Shown here: positions 1 through 9,145 of the stretch, piece by piece | Layout: each line of letters starts with the position of its first letter | How positions within the stretch are numbered: position 1 is the stretch's first letter | IMG/VR virus record: IMGVR_UViG_3300024261_000038 | Coordinates: 1 to 55,662 of that record | Source of the DNA: a virus | Reading direction: 5' to 3' (one strand) | DNA length: 55,662 nt | Notes under the pieces: model-generated | What the model was told of the DNA's origin: nothing | The model's database searches: none | Seen by the model: only the letters and a program-made list of their open reading frames with translations | Made by a program: the position numbers and the translations under genes

Positions 1-1308
1 AATCAAGTTGAAAATGTAGTTAATCAAATAAATCAACCTAAAGTTATCCCAGCAGATAGTGCTGAAGGTAGAGGTATTACAGAACAATTATTAGGTAAGA
101 AAAAAGCAGATGTAATGGATATGGAAGGAAACAAAATTCCTGAAGGATCAAAGATTATGGGTGGTAAGAAAGTTGAATTTTCATTCAATGAAAAAATAGA
201 TTGGTTAGTTAAAAATGTTGATCCAAACGCAGAACAAACAATTCCACCAAAATTCGTATTACAAGAAATGTTAAAAGATGGTAGAGAAGATCTTATTGAT
301 CATTTTTTTGAAATACATACAAAAAATATAGGAAGTAAACCTGTAATTGATATAGATACAAGTGGCCTTAAACATCCTGAATTAGTTAAGAAAATGATGA
401 CGGATCAAAAATTAAAACCAACATTAGTTAATCAAGAATCAGATGCAGCAATTAAAGCACGTCTTGATGCTGGTAATAAAAAAGGTATTGCAAGTATACA
501 AATTAGTTTAGTTGATGATTCAATTGCTAAAATAAAATCTTTGGAACCAATGGATGCAATGAAAGAAGCAAACTTAGTTGCAGGAAAAAAAGGTAGATAT
601 GCAAACTTAGACGATAACCAAGTTAAAAAAATTATGGATGATACTCAAGAACATATCTTTCAAGATTCAAGTCCTCTTGATGATTATGCAACAGGTGGAC
701 GTGTTGGTTACAAAGTTGGTAGCGTTGATAAGATGAGAAGATTATTCTTACAAGCTATTGGAGCAGGTGCAGGAACAATCGGTGCAGCTAAATCTGGATT
801 ATTTAGTTTTGGTAAAGGAGCAACTAAACAAGTTGCAAAAGAAGTTGCACAGCAAACTACATCAGGTATGCCTCCTCCATATTTCTTCAAGCTTGCAGAG
901 AAAATTAAAATGATGGGTGATGATGCAACAGCTACAACAGAGAGAACTATTGCAAAAACATTAAAGTCTAAAGATGGTAAATCAACATATTTATTAGAAG
1001 AAGATATAACATCTGGAGATACAATCATTAAAAAGATTAATAAAGAAGGTGATGAGATGATCACTGACGTTGAGATTATGGAACTTAAAAAAGGTGAAGT
1101 TGTAATGGGCAAAAATGGTAAACCAGTTAAAGTACCTGATGAGTATGAAGAAGTTACAGAGTCTAATTCTAGAATTTACAAAGATGAATTTAACGATCCT
1201 GATTATACAGATGGAATTAAAGTAGATGAAATTATAAAAGAAGTAGATGACAAAGTACCATCAATCAAATATGCAAGTGGTGGCCTAGCTTATATGTTAG
1301 GAGAATAA
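1..1308 (+). CDS. Large virion-type protein, 5' end cut by window edge
   Basis: The frame is open from base 1, so the ATG at 115 is probably internal and the gene begins outside the window. I do not recognise a catalytic domain. The visible part is charged and soluble, with a small Ala/Gly-rich stretch encoded near 740-800 that could be membrane-active. It carries the peptide GGRVGYKVG (near 694-720) and ends in SGGLAYMLGE; both motif types recur in other virion-type proteins here. The stop overlaps the next ATG (TAATG at 1306-1310), implying translational coupling with the giant gene that follows. Position just before the portal gene suggests a virion or ejection role, which is inference only. 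Confidence 0.75.
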   Translation, partial: NQVENVVNQINQPKVIPADSAEGRGITEQLLGKKKADVMDMEGNKIPEGSKIMGGKKVEFSFNEKIDWLVKNVDPNAEQTIPPKFVLQEMLKDGREDLIDHFFEIHTKNIGSKPVIDIDTSGLKHPELVKKMMTDQKLKPTLVNQESDAAIKARLDAGNKKGIASIQISLVDDSIAKIKSLEPMDAMKEANLVAGKKGRYANLDDNQVKKIMDDTQEHIFQDSSPLDDYATGGRVGYKVGSVDKMRRLFLQAIGAGAGTIGAAKSGLFSFGKGATKQVAKEVAQQTTSGMPPPYFFKLAEKIKMMGDDATATTERTIAKTLKSKDGKSTYLLEEDITSGDTIIKKINKEGDEMITDVEIMELKKGEVVMGKNGKPVKVPDEYEEVTESNSRIYKDEFNDPDYTDGIKVDEIIKEVDDKVPSIKYASGGLAYMLGE

Positions 1309-4300
1309 TGAATCCTTATAGACTTAAAAATGTATTTGAATATCTAACATCTAACAACCAACTACTTAAACGTAAATTAAAATTAGGAACTAGTGAAATA
1401 CCTATCCCTCCTAAAAGACAAGATGTTATTGATATAGAAGCTATCAACAGATTTAACAAAAATAATCCTCGTGTAGATACAACTAATGTTCAACCTGTTG
1501 TTAAACAGTCTACAATAAAACAATCTAATGTAGGTGAAATTGATGAAGGCGTGATCCAAGGTGCGTTCGACACGGCTACTATGGAAGCAAGAGATGGAGG
1601 CTACCCTGCACCAGTTTATGAGGCTTTTAAAAAAAGATACTTAAAAAGAAACATGAAAGCAGATGGTGGAAGGATTGGTTACAAAGACGGAGAGGGTGTT
1701 ATAACCGTTGATGATAAAATCGATGAGATGATTTCTTTTTACAAAGATTATTTAAACCAAGGTGGCAAGATGGATTTTAAAACCTTTTCTAAAAAATACA
1801 TACCAGAGAATTTTGAAAAAGGCGGACGTGCAGGTTACGAGGACGGACCAAAGCTAACTGATTTTCTCGATGTCCAAGCTTCAGGATCCAAGAGTGGTAA
1901 ACAACAAATCGAAGGTGCACCAAAAGGTATTACTGCTGATAGTGAAACAATAAACGCTATTATAAAAGCAGACATACCTGTATCTGAAAAAATAAATCTT
2001 CTTGCAACTTACGGTTACGGTAAGAGTAGAAATAGAATCGAAAACAAAGATCAAGAAATATTTTTAGATGAAGGGGGCTATAGAGACAGAAACGTTGGTA
2101 TAGACTTTAATAGAGATGGAGAAGGTCTTAGTGGTTCTGCTACCTATGGTATTGATACAGGTGAGCCACAGTTAAATATAAAATACAAAAAGAGTTTTGC
2201 TGACGGTGGTATGTTGGTACAACCTAGTGACGACGGATCACGGCCAGGGTATGCTAAAATGAAATTAGACGACGATACTATTCAAAAAATAAAAAATAAA
2301 GTTGCTTTAAAAAAAGGACAAAAATGGAATTTTTATGATCCAGAAACAAATCCAAAAGGACATACATATGGTGTTCCAAAAGGAGATACTAATTATGATA
2401 TTGCAAGAAATTTAAAACCAGGAAGATTAGAAGCAAAGTTAGAAAAAGCTACAGAAAAATACAAAGAAATAAAAGCTGATCCTAAATTATTGGCTGAAAA
2501 AAAATTAACAGATAAAGAAAGATATCAAACTAATAGAACTCAAATATTAGAAGACAAAAATTTTCAATATGAAACAGATAAAGATTATAGAGAAAAAAAA
2601 TTAGAATGGGCTAAACAAGATAGAATTAAAAATCCGGAAAAATATAAACAAAAATTAAATGATTATTTTGCAAAGAAAGGAAGATTTCCTCCGGGAAATA
2701 ACTATAAAGAAAATGTTTGGAGAGATATGTTTAGATCTTCACAAAAGGCAGGACAAGAAAGATTCTTGCTTGTCGGAGAAGACGGTAAACTTTTAACTCA
2801 AGATAAATTTCCTATAAAAGAAGGTAAAGTAAGATGGGACATTGGAGGTGCTTATAAGAAAGTAAAATTTTATGACACTAAAACAAAACAATTTGTAAAG
2901 TTTGATAATACTACTAAAGGAAAAGGTATAAGTTTTGAAAAATACTTGGATCAAAAATCTGTTGGCGGTAAAGGTGCTTATGAAGATGCTATTAATGGAT
3001 ATAAAAACAAAGATAATATAAAAGATTTAACTTTTAAAAATTCAAAAGGAAAAGATATTCGCCTAGGAACTATTGTGCAATCAAAATTAAATGATGGCGT
3101 TAATTTTATAAATAGTGGTGTCAATGTGCAACATCCGGATATTAACAATGCTTTTTGGAAAAATGAAGTTTCTCTAGCTTCTTCCAACAATGAATTAAAT
3201 TATTTAGAACAAACATTAGACAGAAAATTAAAAAATGCTGGAAACGATGTTACTTTAAGAAATAAAGCATTAAGTGAATTTAAAACTAAAATAAATAAAT
3301 TAGAAGGTGGTATAACTAAAATTATAGATGGTGAAACTTTTGGAGTAGCACCTAATGAAAAATCAGTTGTGAAAGCGGTAGGTAAAGAATCACGTTTAAA
3401 TAATTTTAAAGAATTTAAAACACTAGTAGCGGCTTTAGGTCCAGGCACGTGTTCCGTGTTTAGTGGTAAGAAAGCAGATGGTGGCCGTATAGGTCTTGCA
3501 ACAGGGACCCCTAACATAGATAAATGTTATGATGCTGCAACTGCAGCTATAAACTCTGGTAAAGTTCCTGTGGATAAAGCAGATGACTTTACTAAACTTT
3601 TAAAAAGAATGGGTACTATTGGAAGAGGTATTAGGAAGTTTGGTATCATACCGGAAGCAATGTACGTTGCAGCAGATTCTCTTGTTAGACTTGGTATGGG
3701 AAGTACTTTTAAAGAAGCGGGTTTACTAGCCTCCGATTATTTATTACCAGGAGACCAAACTAAAGCAGCAGAAATGAGTAAGGTTTCAAGAATTTTTGGT
3801 GACACTACAGGTGAGCTTGTAGGAAGGGTTATTGATTATAAAAATCAATTAGCAAAAATACAAAGTCTAGAGGATCAAATATCAAATCTTGATAATTTAT
3901 CTGATGTAGGAGAGTTTGATTATATGGGAGATTTATCTGGTGAATCTAATACTAAAAAAAATTTACTTTCACAAGCAAAGAATGATTTAGATAATAAGTT
4001 TAAAATATCAGAAGCAGAACAACTATATGCTGAAAGAAAACAAGAAGAGGCATATGATGCAAGTTCAGCTAACTCTTCGTTTTCAAACTTAAAAAGAAAA
4101 TATGGGGATTCATCAAATAATATAGATGATATAGAACAATTAGCATCACCTGAGAAAACTCAATTACAATTAAATTTAGATATGCTGCCAGCAGTACCTA
4201 AAGATTTTATGATGACAACAGATGATGAACTAACAAATTATGTTAATGCAGAAAGCGTAAGAAGCGGTGAAAAATTAGACCCACAAGTTTACATAGATGA

Positions 4301-4631
4301 AAAAGAAAAATTAAAAAAAGATTTCATGACCAAAGGTCCAGGTGTATATGGAGCAGAACAAGTATACGGAACACAAGGAATTTTTGCAGAACCTTTATTA
4401 AAAAGTATAGCTCGTAAGGAAAATTCAATAAACGATCTTGAAAGAGAAGTGGTCGGTCAAAGAAATAAATTTAATATTTTCGATAGAGATCATTCAGTTC
4501 TAGGAACGGGACTTAGAGGTTTTTCAGCGGCATCAGGAGGCATAGCAAGCCTAACTAAGACCATTCCACCAGAATCAGGGCCAACACCTCAAGGGTTGCC
4601 TTATGTATATAATAATGTTAAGAAGATATAG
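1308..4631 (+). CDS. Giant protein (1107 aa) with repeated GGRxGY motifs, probable virion protein
   Basis: Function not recognised. The N-terminal third contains GGRIGYKDG (about 1665), GGRAGYEDG (about 1821) and a variant GGM...GSRPGY (about 2206-2250). The middle is Lys/Glu-rich and likely helical. A second segment opens with GGRIGLATG (about 3479) and continues with a hydrophobic helix-rich stretch (KFGIIPEAMYVAADS) that resembles a conserved piece of large marine-phage virion proteins. It ends with GGIASL and then GPTPQGLPY, a tail type I associate with the same protein class. Size and context before the portal fit an internal virion or ejection protein. The next gene's ribosome-binding site AGGAG (4630-4634) overlaps this gene's stop. 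Confidence 0.8.
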   Translation: MNPYRLKNVFEYLTSNNQLLKRKLKLGTSEIPIPPKRQDVIDIEAINRFNKNNPRVDTTNVQPVVKQSTIKQSNVGEIDEGVIQGAFDTATMEARDGGYPAPVYEAFKKRYLKRNMKADGGRIGYKDGEGVITVDDKIDEMISFYKDYLNQGGKMDFKTFSKKYIPENFEKGGRAGYEDGPKLTDFLDVQASGSKSGKQQIEGAPKGITADSETINAIIKADIPVSEKINLLATYGYGKSRNRIENKDQEIFLDEGGYRDRNVGIDFNRDGEGLSGSATYGIDTGEPQLNIKYKKSFADGGMLVQPSDDGSRPGYAKMKLDDDTIQKIKNKVALKKGQKWNFYDPETNPKGHTYGVPKGDTNYDIARNLKPGRLEAKLEKATEKYKEIKADPKLLAEKKLTDKERYQTNRTQILEDKNFQYETDKDYREKKLEWAKQDRIKNPEKYKQKLNDYFAKKGRFPPGNNYKENVWRDMFRSSQKAGQERFLLVGEDGKLLTQDKFPIKEGKVRWDIGGAYKKVKFYDTKTKQFVKFDNTTKGKGISFEKYLDQKSVGGKGAYEDAINGYKNKDNIKDLTFKNSKGKDIRLGTIVQSKLNDGVNFINSGVNVQHPDINNAFWKNEVSLASSNNELNYLEQTLDRKLKNAGNDVTLRNKALSEFKTKINKLEGGITKIIDGETFGVAPNEKSVVKAVGKESRLNNFKEFKTLVAALGPGTCSVFSGKKADGGRIGLATGTPNIDKCYDAATAAINSGKVPVDKADDFTKLLKRMGTIGRGIRKFGIIPEAMYVAADSLVRLGMGSTFKEAGLLASDYLLPGDQTKAAEMSKVSRIFGDTTGELVGRVIDYKNQLAKIQSLEDQISNLDNLSDVGEFDYMGDLSGESNTKKNLLSQAKNDLDNKFKISEAEQLYAERKQEEAYDASSANSSFSNLKRKYGDSSNNIDDIEQLASPEKTQLQLNLDMLPAVPKDFMMTTDDELTNYVNAESVRSGEKLDPQVYIDEKEKLKKDFMTKGPGVYGAEQVYGTQGIFAEPLLKSIARKENSINDLEREVVGQRNKFNIFDRDHSVLGTGLRGFSAASGGIASLTKTIPPESGPTPQGLPYVYNNVKKI

Positions 4632-4640
4632 GAGTAATAA

Positions 4641-7094
4641 ATGGCAGATATAGATAAAGGACTCCCGAACACACGATCTAAAATTGAGATTCCTTCAGAA
4701 GAGGAATTGCAAGACATTGCTGTTCAGGAAGAAGACGTAGAAGAATTAAAAGGACCCGTTGAAGTTATCCCTGAAGAGGATGGCGGAGCAACTATCGACT
4801 ATGATCCAGGTGCAATAAACACTACAGGTTCACAATCACACTTTGACAACCTAGCAGATATTTTACCAGAAGATGCAGTTGAACCAATTGGAAACGAAAT
4901 GGTTCAAAACTACATGGACTACAAATCATCAAGAAAAGAATGGGAAAGTGCTTACACAAGTGGTCTTGATCTTTTAGGATTTAAATACGAAAACAGAACA
5001 GAACCTTTTCAAGGAGCTTCAGGTGCAACACACCCAGTATTAGCGGAAGCTGTAACTCAGTTTCAAGCTCAAGCTTACAAAGAATTATTACCAAGTGATG
5101 GTCCTGTTAGAACACAAGTTATAGGAATTAAAAATCCAGCGACGGAGCAACAGTCACAACGTGTTAAAGATTATATGAATTATTTAATCATGGACACAAT
5201 GAAAGAATATGAATCTGAATTTGATTCTATGTTATTTCATTTACCACTAGCTGGATCTACATTTAAAAAAGTTTACTACGACGTTCCACTTGGAAGAGTG
5301 GTATCGAAGTTTGTACCAGCGGATGAATTAATTGTTCCGTACACAGCTACCTCATTAGACGATGCGGAAGCAGTTATTCATACCGTGAAAATTTCAGAGA
5401 ACGAATTAAGAAAACAACAAGTCAATGGTTTTTATAGTGATGTCGAGTTAGGACCTCCAGGTACAGATACCAATGGAGAACTATCTAAAAAAGAACGTGA
5501 GCTAGAAGGAACTAAGAAGACAGGTAAGAACGAACCTATTTACACTTTGTTAGAGTGTCATGTTAATTTAGACTTAGAAGGTTTCGAAGATGTTGGCTCC
5601 GATGGTGAACCAACTGGAATAAAATTACCTTACCTCGTTACAGTCGATGAAGGTAGTAGAAAAGTTTTGTCTATTAGACGAAACTATGCGCCCGATGATC
5701 TAAAGAAAACTAAAATCCAATATTTCGTCCACTTCAAATTTCTGCCAGGACTAGGATTTTATGGCTTTGGACTCATTCACATGATTGGCGGATTGAGTCG
5801 TACGGCAACGTCGGCTCTCCGTCAATTATTAGATGCGGGTACATTATCAAATCTACCAGCAGGATTTAAACAACGAGGAGTTAGAGTAAGAGATGAAGCA
5901 TCACCAATACAACCAGGTGAATTTAAAGATGTAGATGCACCAGGTGGATCTTTAAGAGATGCATTCTTCCCTCTACCCTACAAAGAACCATCAGCAACAT
6001 TATTACAATTAATGGGTGTTGTAGTTGGTGCAGGTCAAAGGTTCGCGGCTATTGCTGATATGCAAGTGGGCGATGGAAACCAAGGCGCTGCAGTAGGAAC
6101 TACTGTTGCACTTCTTGAACGTGGATCACGTGTGATGTCTGCTATTCATAAAAGATGTTATGCAGCAATGAAGAATGAATTTAAATTATTATCTAAAATA
6201 GTTTCACAATACTTACCACCAGAATATCCTTATGATGTTGTAGGTGGTGCAAGAAACATTAAGCAAGCTGACTTTGATGATAGAATAGATGTAGTACCAG
6301 TTGCGGATCCTAATATATTCTCAATGAGTCAGAGAATAACTTTAGCTCAAACACAATTACAGATCGCAACATCAAATCCACAACTTCATAACATGTATCA
6401 AATTTACAGAAACATGTATAATGCAATTGGTGTAAAAGATGTTGATGCAGTTCTACCGCCACCGGCACCGAATGCACCATTAGATCCAAGTTTAGAACAC
6501 ATAAATGCTTTAGGTGGAAAACCTTTTCAAGCTTTTCCTGGTCAAGACCACAGAGCACACATTACAGCTCACTTAAATTTTATGTCAACTAACATGGTTA
6601 GAAATAATCCTGCGGTTATGGCTGCAATACAAAAAAATATCTTAGAGCACATTTCAATTATGGCTCAAGAACAGGTTCAATTAGAGTTCAGAGAGCAAAT
6701 GGCTAACATGCAGCAGATGCAACAGATGTCAGTAAACAATCCACAGATGCAACAACAGTTACAAATGCTTACAAATCAAGTTGAAGCAAGAAAAGCTGTC
6801 TTGATTGCTGAGATGACTGAAGAATTTATGAAAGAAGAGAATAAAATCACTTCACAAATGGATTCAGACCCACTATTAAAACTAAAATCACGTGAGGTTG
6901 ACTTGAGAGCGATGGAAAATGAACGAAAAAAAGAAGCTGATACAACAAAAGCTGATTTTGATAGAGCAAAATTAATGCAAGCAAGAGAATTAGCTGAAGA
7001 TAAGATGGATCAGAACGAAGAATTAGCAGAATTACGTGCAAATACTAGTTTAGCTAAAGCAGGTGTTAAAGAAATGTCTGTTCTTGACAATTAA
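4641..7094 (+). CDS. Portal (head-tail connector) protein
   Basis: 817 aa, typical in length for P22-like and marine podovirus portals. The acidic N-terminus is followed by a core containing the portal-type stretch NRTEPFQGASGATHPVL, a region around KSRKEWESAY, and a Gln/Met-rich helical C-terminus (about residues 670-815) like the barrel or crown helices of large portals. The portal forms the dodecameric ring at the capsid vertex through which DNA is packaged and ejected. An AGGAG ribosome-binding site lies at 4630-4634, 6 nt before the start. It is followed by small coupled genes and then the capsid module. The assignment rests on overall family resemblance, not on a catalytic motif. Confidence 0.88.
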   Translation: MADIDKGLPNTRSKIEIPSEEELQDIAVQEEDVEELKGPVEVIPEEDGGATIDYDPGAINTTGSQSHFDNLADILPEDAVEPIGNEMVQNYMDYKSSRKEWESAYTSGLDLLGFKYENRTEPFQGASGATHPVLAEAVTQFQAQAYKELLPSDGPVRTQVIGIKNPATEQQSQRVKDYMNYLIMDTMKEYESEFDSMLFHLPLAGSTFKKVYYDVPLGRVVSKFVPADELIVPYTATSLDDAEAVIHTVKISENELRKQQVNGFYSDVELGPPGTDTNGELSKKERELEGTKKTGKNEPIYTLLECHVNLDLEGFEDVGSDGEPTGIKLPYLVTVDEGSRKVLSIRRNYAPDDLKKTKIQYFVHFKFLPGLGFYGFGLIHMIGGLSRTATSALRQLLDAGTLSNLPAGFKQRGVRVRDEASPIQPGEFKDVDAPGGSLRDAFFPLPYKEPSATLLQLMGVVVGAGQRFAAIADMQVGDGNQGAAVGTTVALLERGSRVMSAIHKRCYAAMKNEFKLLSKIVSQYLPPEYPYDVVGGARNIKQADFDDRIDVVPVADPNIFSMSQRITLAQTQLQIATSNPQLHNMYQIYRNMYNAIGVKDVDAVLPPPAPNAPLDPSLEHINALGGKPFQAFPGQDHRAHITAHLNFMSTNMVRNNPAVMAAIQKNILEHISIMAQEQVQLEFREQMANMQQMQQMSVNNPQMQQQLQMLTNQVEARKAVLIAEMTEEFMKEENKITSQMDSDPLLKLKSREVDLRAMENERKKEADTTKADFDRAKLMQARELAEDKMDQNEELAELRANTSLAKAGVKEMSVLDN

Positions 7095-7097
7095 TAA

Positions 7098-7106
7098 TGG
7101 TATAAT
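7098..7106 (+). promoter_or_regulatory. Candidate extended -10 promoter after the portal gene
   Basis: TGGTATAAT (7098-7106) matches an extended -10 element, just past the portal stop and about 21 nt before the ATG of the 59-aa gene. No convincing -35 lies 16-18 nt upstream: the nearby TTGACA (7084-7089) is only 11 nt away. It could start a transcript of the head module. Confidence 0.3.
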
Positions 7107-7127
7107 AGGTTAACAAAGGTAAATATT

Positions 7128-7307
7128 ATGATGAACTATAAAAAAGAAAAACAAATAGCTGTTCCTGAGCAAAATATAGAAATAGATCCAAGATCTAAGA
7201 CTACAGCTGATGGTGCTTTCAATTATATTCCTACTGGAGACAAAGCAGAAGTCAAAGGAACTAAGAGAATGCTAAAAGACAAGAAAAAAATAGCTACTTG
7301 GTACTAA
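7128..7307 (+). CDS. Small basic protein, 59 aa, unknown function
   Basis: Starts with tandem ATG codons (7128 and 7131) after a possible promoter and ends 1 nt before the holin-like gene. It is hydrophilic and ends with a Lys-rich segment (KGTKRMLKDKKKIATWY). I recall similar short proteins next to portals in pelagiphage-type genomes but assign no function. Support comes from the exact fit between neighbours and protein-like composition. Confidence 0.65.
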   Translation: MMNYKKEKQIAVPEQNIEIDPRSKTTADGAFNYIPTGDKAEVKGTKRMLKDKKKIATWY

Positions 7308-7308
7308 T

Positions 7309-7698
7309 ATGTGGTTTTCGGCAATTAAATTAGCCGTCTCTGCTGGTAGTAAAATTTATGCTAACAAGCAGAAGACTAAAATGGCAATGTCAGATGCACA
7401 GCTTATGCATGCATCTCGTATGGCCGAAGGAAAAGAAGCCTACCAGGGAAAACTTTTAGAAGCACGTCAATCAGACTGGAAGGACGAGGCGGTTTTGATA
7501 ATTTTAAGTTTGCCAATCGCAATTTTGGCCTGGGCAGTCGTATCGGATGATCCGACAGCAATGGACAAAGTAAAATTGTTCTTCGAGATGTTCTCACAGC
7601 TTCCGTCATGGTTTACAAATCTTTGGATACTTGTCGTCGCGAGTATTTATGGTATAAAGGGTACACAAATATTTAGAAACGGCGGAGGAAAAAAATAA
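7309..7698 (+). CDS. Holin-like membrane protein (129 aa)
   Basis: Two clear hydrophobic segments (about residues 61-78 and 101-118) separated by a short charged loop, with a cationic C-terminus (GGGKK). The layout of an N-terminal amphipathic helix, charged linker and two membrane spans is reminiscent of the 3TM holin families found in gene-transfer agents and marine phages. Holins form the membrane lesions that release endolysin. The M15 peptidase endolysin lies far away at 35.7 kb, so lysis genes are dispersed or this is another membrane protein of the head region. The stop overlaps the next ATG (TAATG). Confidence 0.5.
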   Translation: MWFSAIKLAVSAGSKIYANKQKTKMAMSDAQLMHASRMAEGKEAYQGKLLEARQSDWKDEAVLIILSLPIAILAWAVVSDDPTAMDKVKLFFEMFSQLPSWFTNLWILVVASIYGIKGTQIFRNGGGKK

Positions 7699-8168
7699 TG
7701 TCAGGATGGGTAAAAGCAGGTCAAGCAGGTTGGAGTGCTATTAAAGGAGTATTACCAAAAGTTAATAAAACAAAATTAAGTAAAGCTACAAGTGAATTAA
7801 ATATTGCTATACAAAAAACAAAAAGTTCTAAAGCAAAATTAAAACAAACATTGTTTGAAATAGAAAATAAAATGCCTTTAACTTTTAAAAAAAGTAGTAA
7901 AAAATCAGAATCAAATAAAGAAGCTTATAAAAGAATACAAAAAGATAATACTAAAGTAATTAAAAGTATGATTGATAAAGCTACTGAAAAAAAAGCTGAT
8001 GGTGGAAGAATAGGTAGAAAACTTGGTGGTGGTACTGACATGGCTAAGAGAAAGACAAACGTTCAAAAAATAAAAGAAACATTTGCACCTAAAAAATTTA
8101 AAGGTTTTTTTAAACTACCAGAAAAAGTTCAACAAAAAATGAACAAGAAACTAGCGAGAAAAGTTTAA
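7698..8168 (+). CDS. Lys-rich protein with GGRIGR motif, 156 aa
   Basis: Function not recognised. Highly basic and helical, with a GGRIG element (residues 102-106, DNA 8001-8015) followed by a second Lys-rich segment. It is coupled to both neighbours by 1-nt TAATG overlaps, so it belongs to a run of small co-translated genes between portal and GroES. The basic charge suggests contact with DNA or packaging inside the capsid (inference). Confidence 0.7.
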   Translation: MSGWVKAGQAGWSAIKGVLPKVNKTKLSKATSELNIAIQKTKSSKAKLKQTLFEIENKMPLTFKKSSKKSESNKEAYKRIQKDNTKVIKSMIDKATEKKADGGRIGRKLGGGTDMAKRKTNVQKIKETFAPKKFKGFFKLPEKVQQKMNKKLARKV

Positions 8169-8527
8169 TGGCTGTAACAGGAACATTTAAAGATTTAACT
8201 AAAAAAGAAAAAGATGTTTTAAAAAAACATTTAGACCCTGTTGGAGGTCCTAAATCTCTTAAAGATAAAGTAATAGATGCAGGTAAAAAAGTTTTAGAAA
8301 TAGGAAAAAAAGCTGTAGAGTTTACTCCTCCTGGTCAAGTTAAAAAACTTGTTGAACTTGTAAAAGATAATTCTAAAAGAGCAGAACGTAAATTAAATAA
8401 CGAAAGATTAAATCCTGGTAAAATTCCAAAACCAATGAAAACAGGTGGAAGAGCCGGATACAAAATGGGCGGTAAATGTAAGTTAGCCACAAAAGGCAAA
8501 GGAAGAGCTTACGGAAAGAATTCGTAA
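8168..8527 (+). CDS. Basic protein with GGRAGYKMGG motif, 119 aa
   Basis: Unknown function. Very Lys-rich, with a central amphipathic stretch and a C-terminal GGRAGYKMGG motif (GGR at residues 93-95, DNA 8444-8452), then a short basic tail. Start and stop both sit in TAATG junctions. Together with the preceding gene it looks like a pair of basic, motif-bearing virion or DNA-condensing proteins; that role is inference. Confidence 0.7.
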   Translation: MAVTGTFKDLTKKEKDVLKKHLDPVGGPKSLKDKVIDAGKKVLEIGKKAVEFTPPGQVKKLVELVKDNSKRAERKLNNERLNPGKIPKPMKTGGRAGYKMGGKCKLATKGKGRAYGKNS

Positions 8528-8751
8528 TGCAATTAGAAACAGTAATAAATAAAACGTTAAGATATCTAGACTCAAGAATAGAAGCACTGTCTATATCCGT
8601 CACATCTGGTGGGGTTGACAGTATGGAAAATTACAAGTATATGATAGGACAAATAAACGCCTACGAGGCAACTAAACAGGAAATCTCTAACCTGCTAAAC
8701 GATAAGGAGCACAATGAAGGAACAGTCATCGATATTAACACCAAACAATAA
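8527..8751 (+). CDS. Small helical protein, 74 aa
   Basis: Starts in a TAATG junction and overlaps the next gene by 38 nt. Predicted helical, with a central MENYKYMIGQINAYEATKQE segment that I associate with a conserved small protein of marine phages. No functional motif seen. Its C-terminal codons contain the ribosome-binding site and start of the GroES gene. Confidence 0.65.
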   Translation: MQLETVINKTLRYLDSRIEALSISVTSGGVDSMENYKYMIGQINAYEATKQEISNLLNDKEHNEGTVIDINTKQ

Positions 8752-9127
8752 AATTATTGGTGTAAAAAAATCAGAGAAAAAAGAAGAGAAAGAACCTAAG
8801 TTACCAAAACCTACTGGGTGGAGGATGATAGTTTTACCTTTTAAAATGAAAGAGAAAACTAAAGGTGGATTAGTATTAGCTGAAACAACTTTGGAGAGGC
8901 AACAAGTTGCATCTCAAGTTGGATTAGTTTTAGCTATGGGCCCACAATGTTATAAGGATAAAGAAAGATATCCTGAAGGTCCATGGTGCAAGGTCAATGA
9001 TTGGATAATGTTTGCACGTTATGCTGGATCACGGATCAAGATAGATGGCGGAGAAATGCGTCTTCTAAACGACGACGAAGTGTTAGCAACAATTGATAGT
9101 CCAGAGGACATCTTGCATGAGTTTTAA
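8714..9127 (+). CDS. groES: GroES-like co-chaperonin
   Basis: 137 aa. The core follows the Cpn10 pattern: a first strand (TGWRMIVLPF), then a mobile-loop-like segment with GGLVLAE (the GGIVL equivalent), a VGLVLAMGP strand and a C-terminal DDEVLATI strand. It would cap GroEL during protein folding; phage GroES homologues such as T4 gp31 help fold the major capsid protein, which fits its place between portal and scaffold/capsid. The start at 8714 is set by AAGGAG (8704-8709) even though it overlaps the upstream gene. The Lys/Glu-rich N-terminal extension of about 30 aa is longer than in bacterial GroES. No GroEL is present, so it would partner with the host's. Confidence 0.85.
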   Translation: MKEQSSILTPNNKIIGVKKSEKKEEKEPKLPKPTGWRMIVLPFKMKEKTKGGLVLAETTLERQQVASQVGLVLAMGPQCYKDKERYPEGPWCKVNDWIMFARYAGSRIKIDGGEMRLLNDDEVLATIDSPEDILHEF

Positions 9128-9145
9128 TCATAGGAAGGAGTAACT

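Noticed and set aside
7084-7106. TTGACA plus TATAAT as a full promoter
   Set aside because: The spacing is only 11 nt; TTGACA is part of the portal codons. Only the extended -10 is kept, at low confidence.
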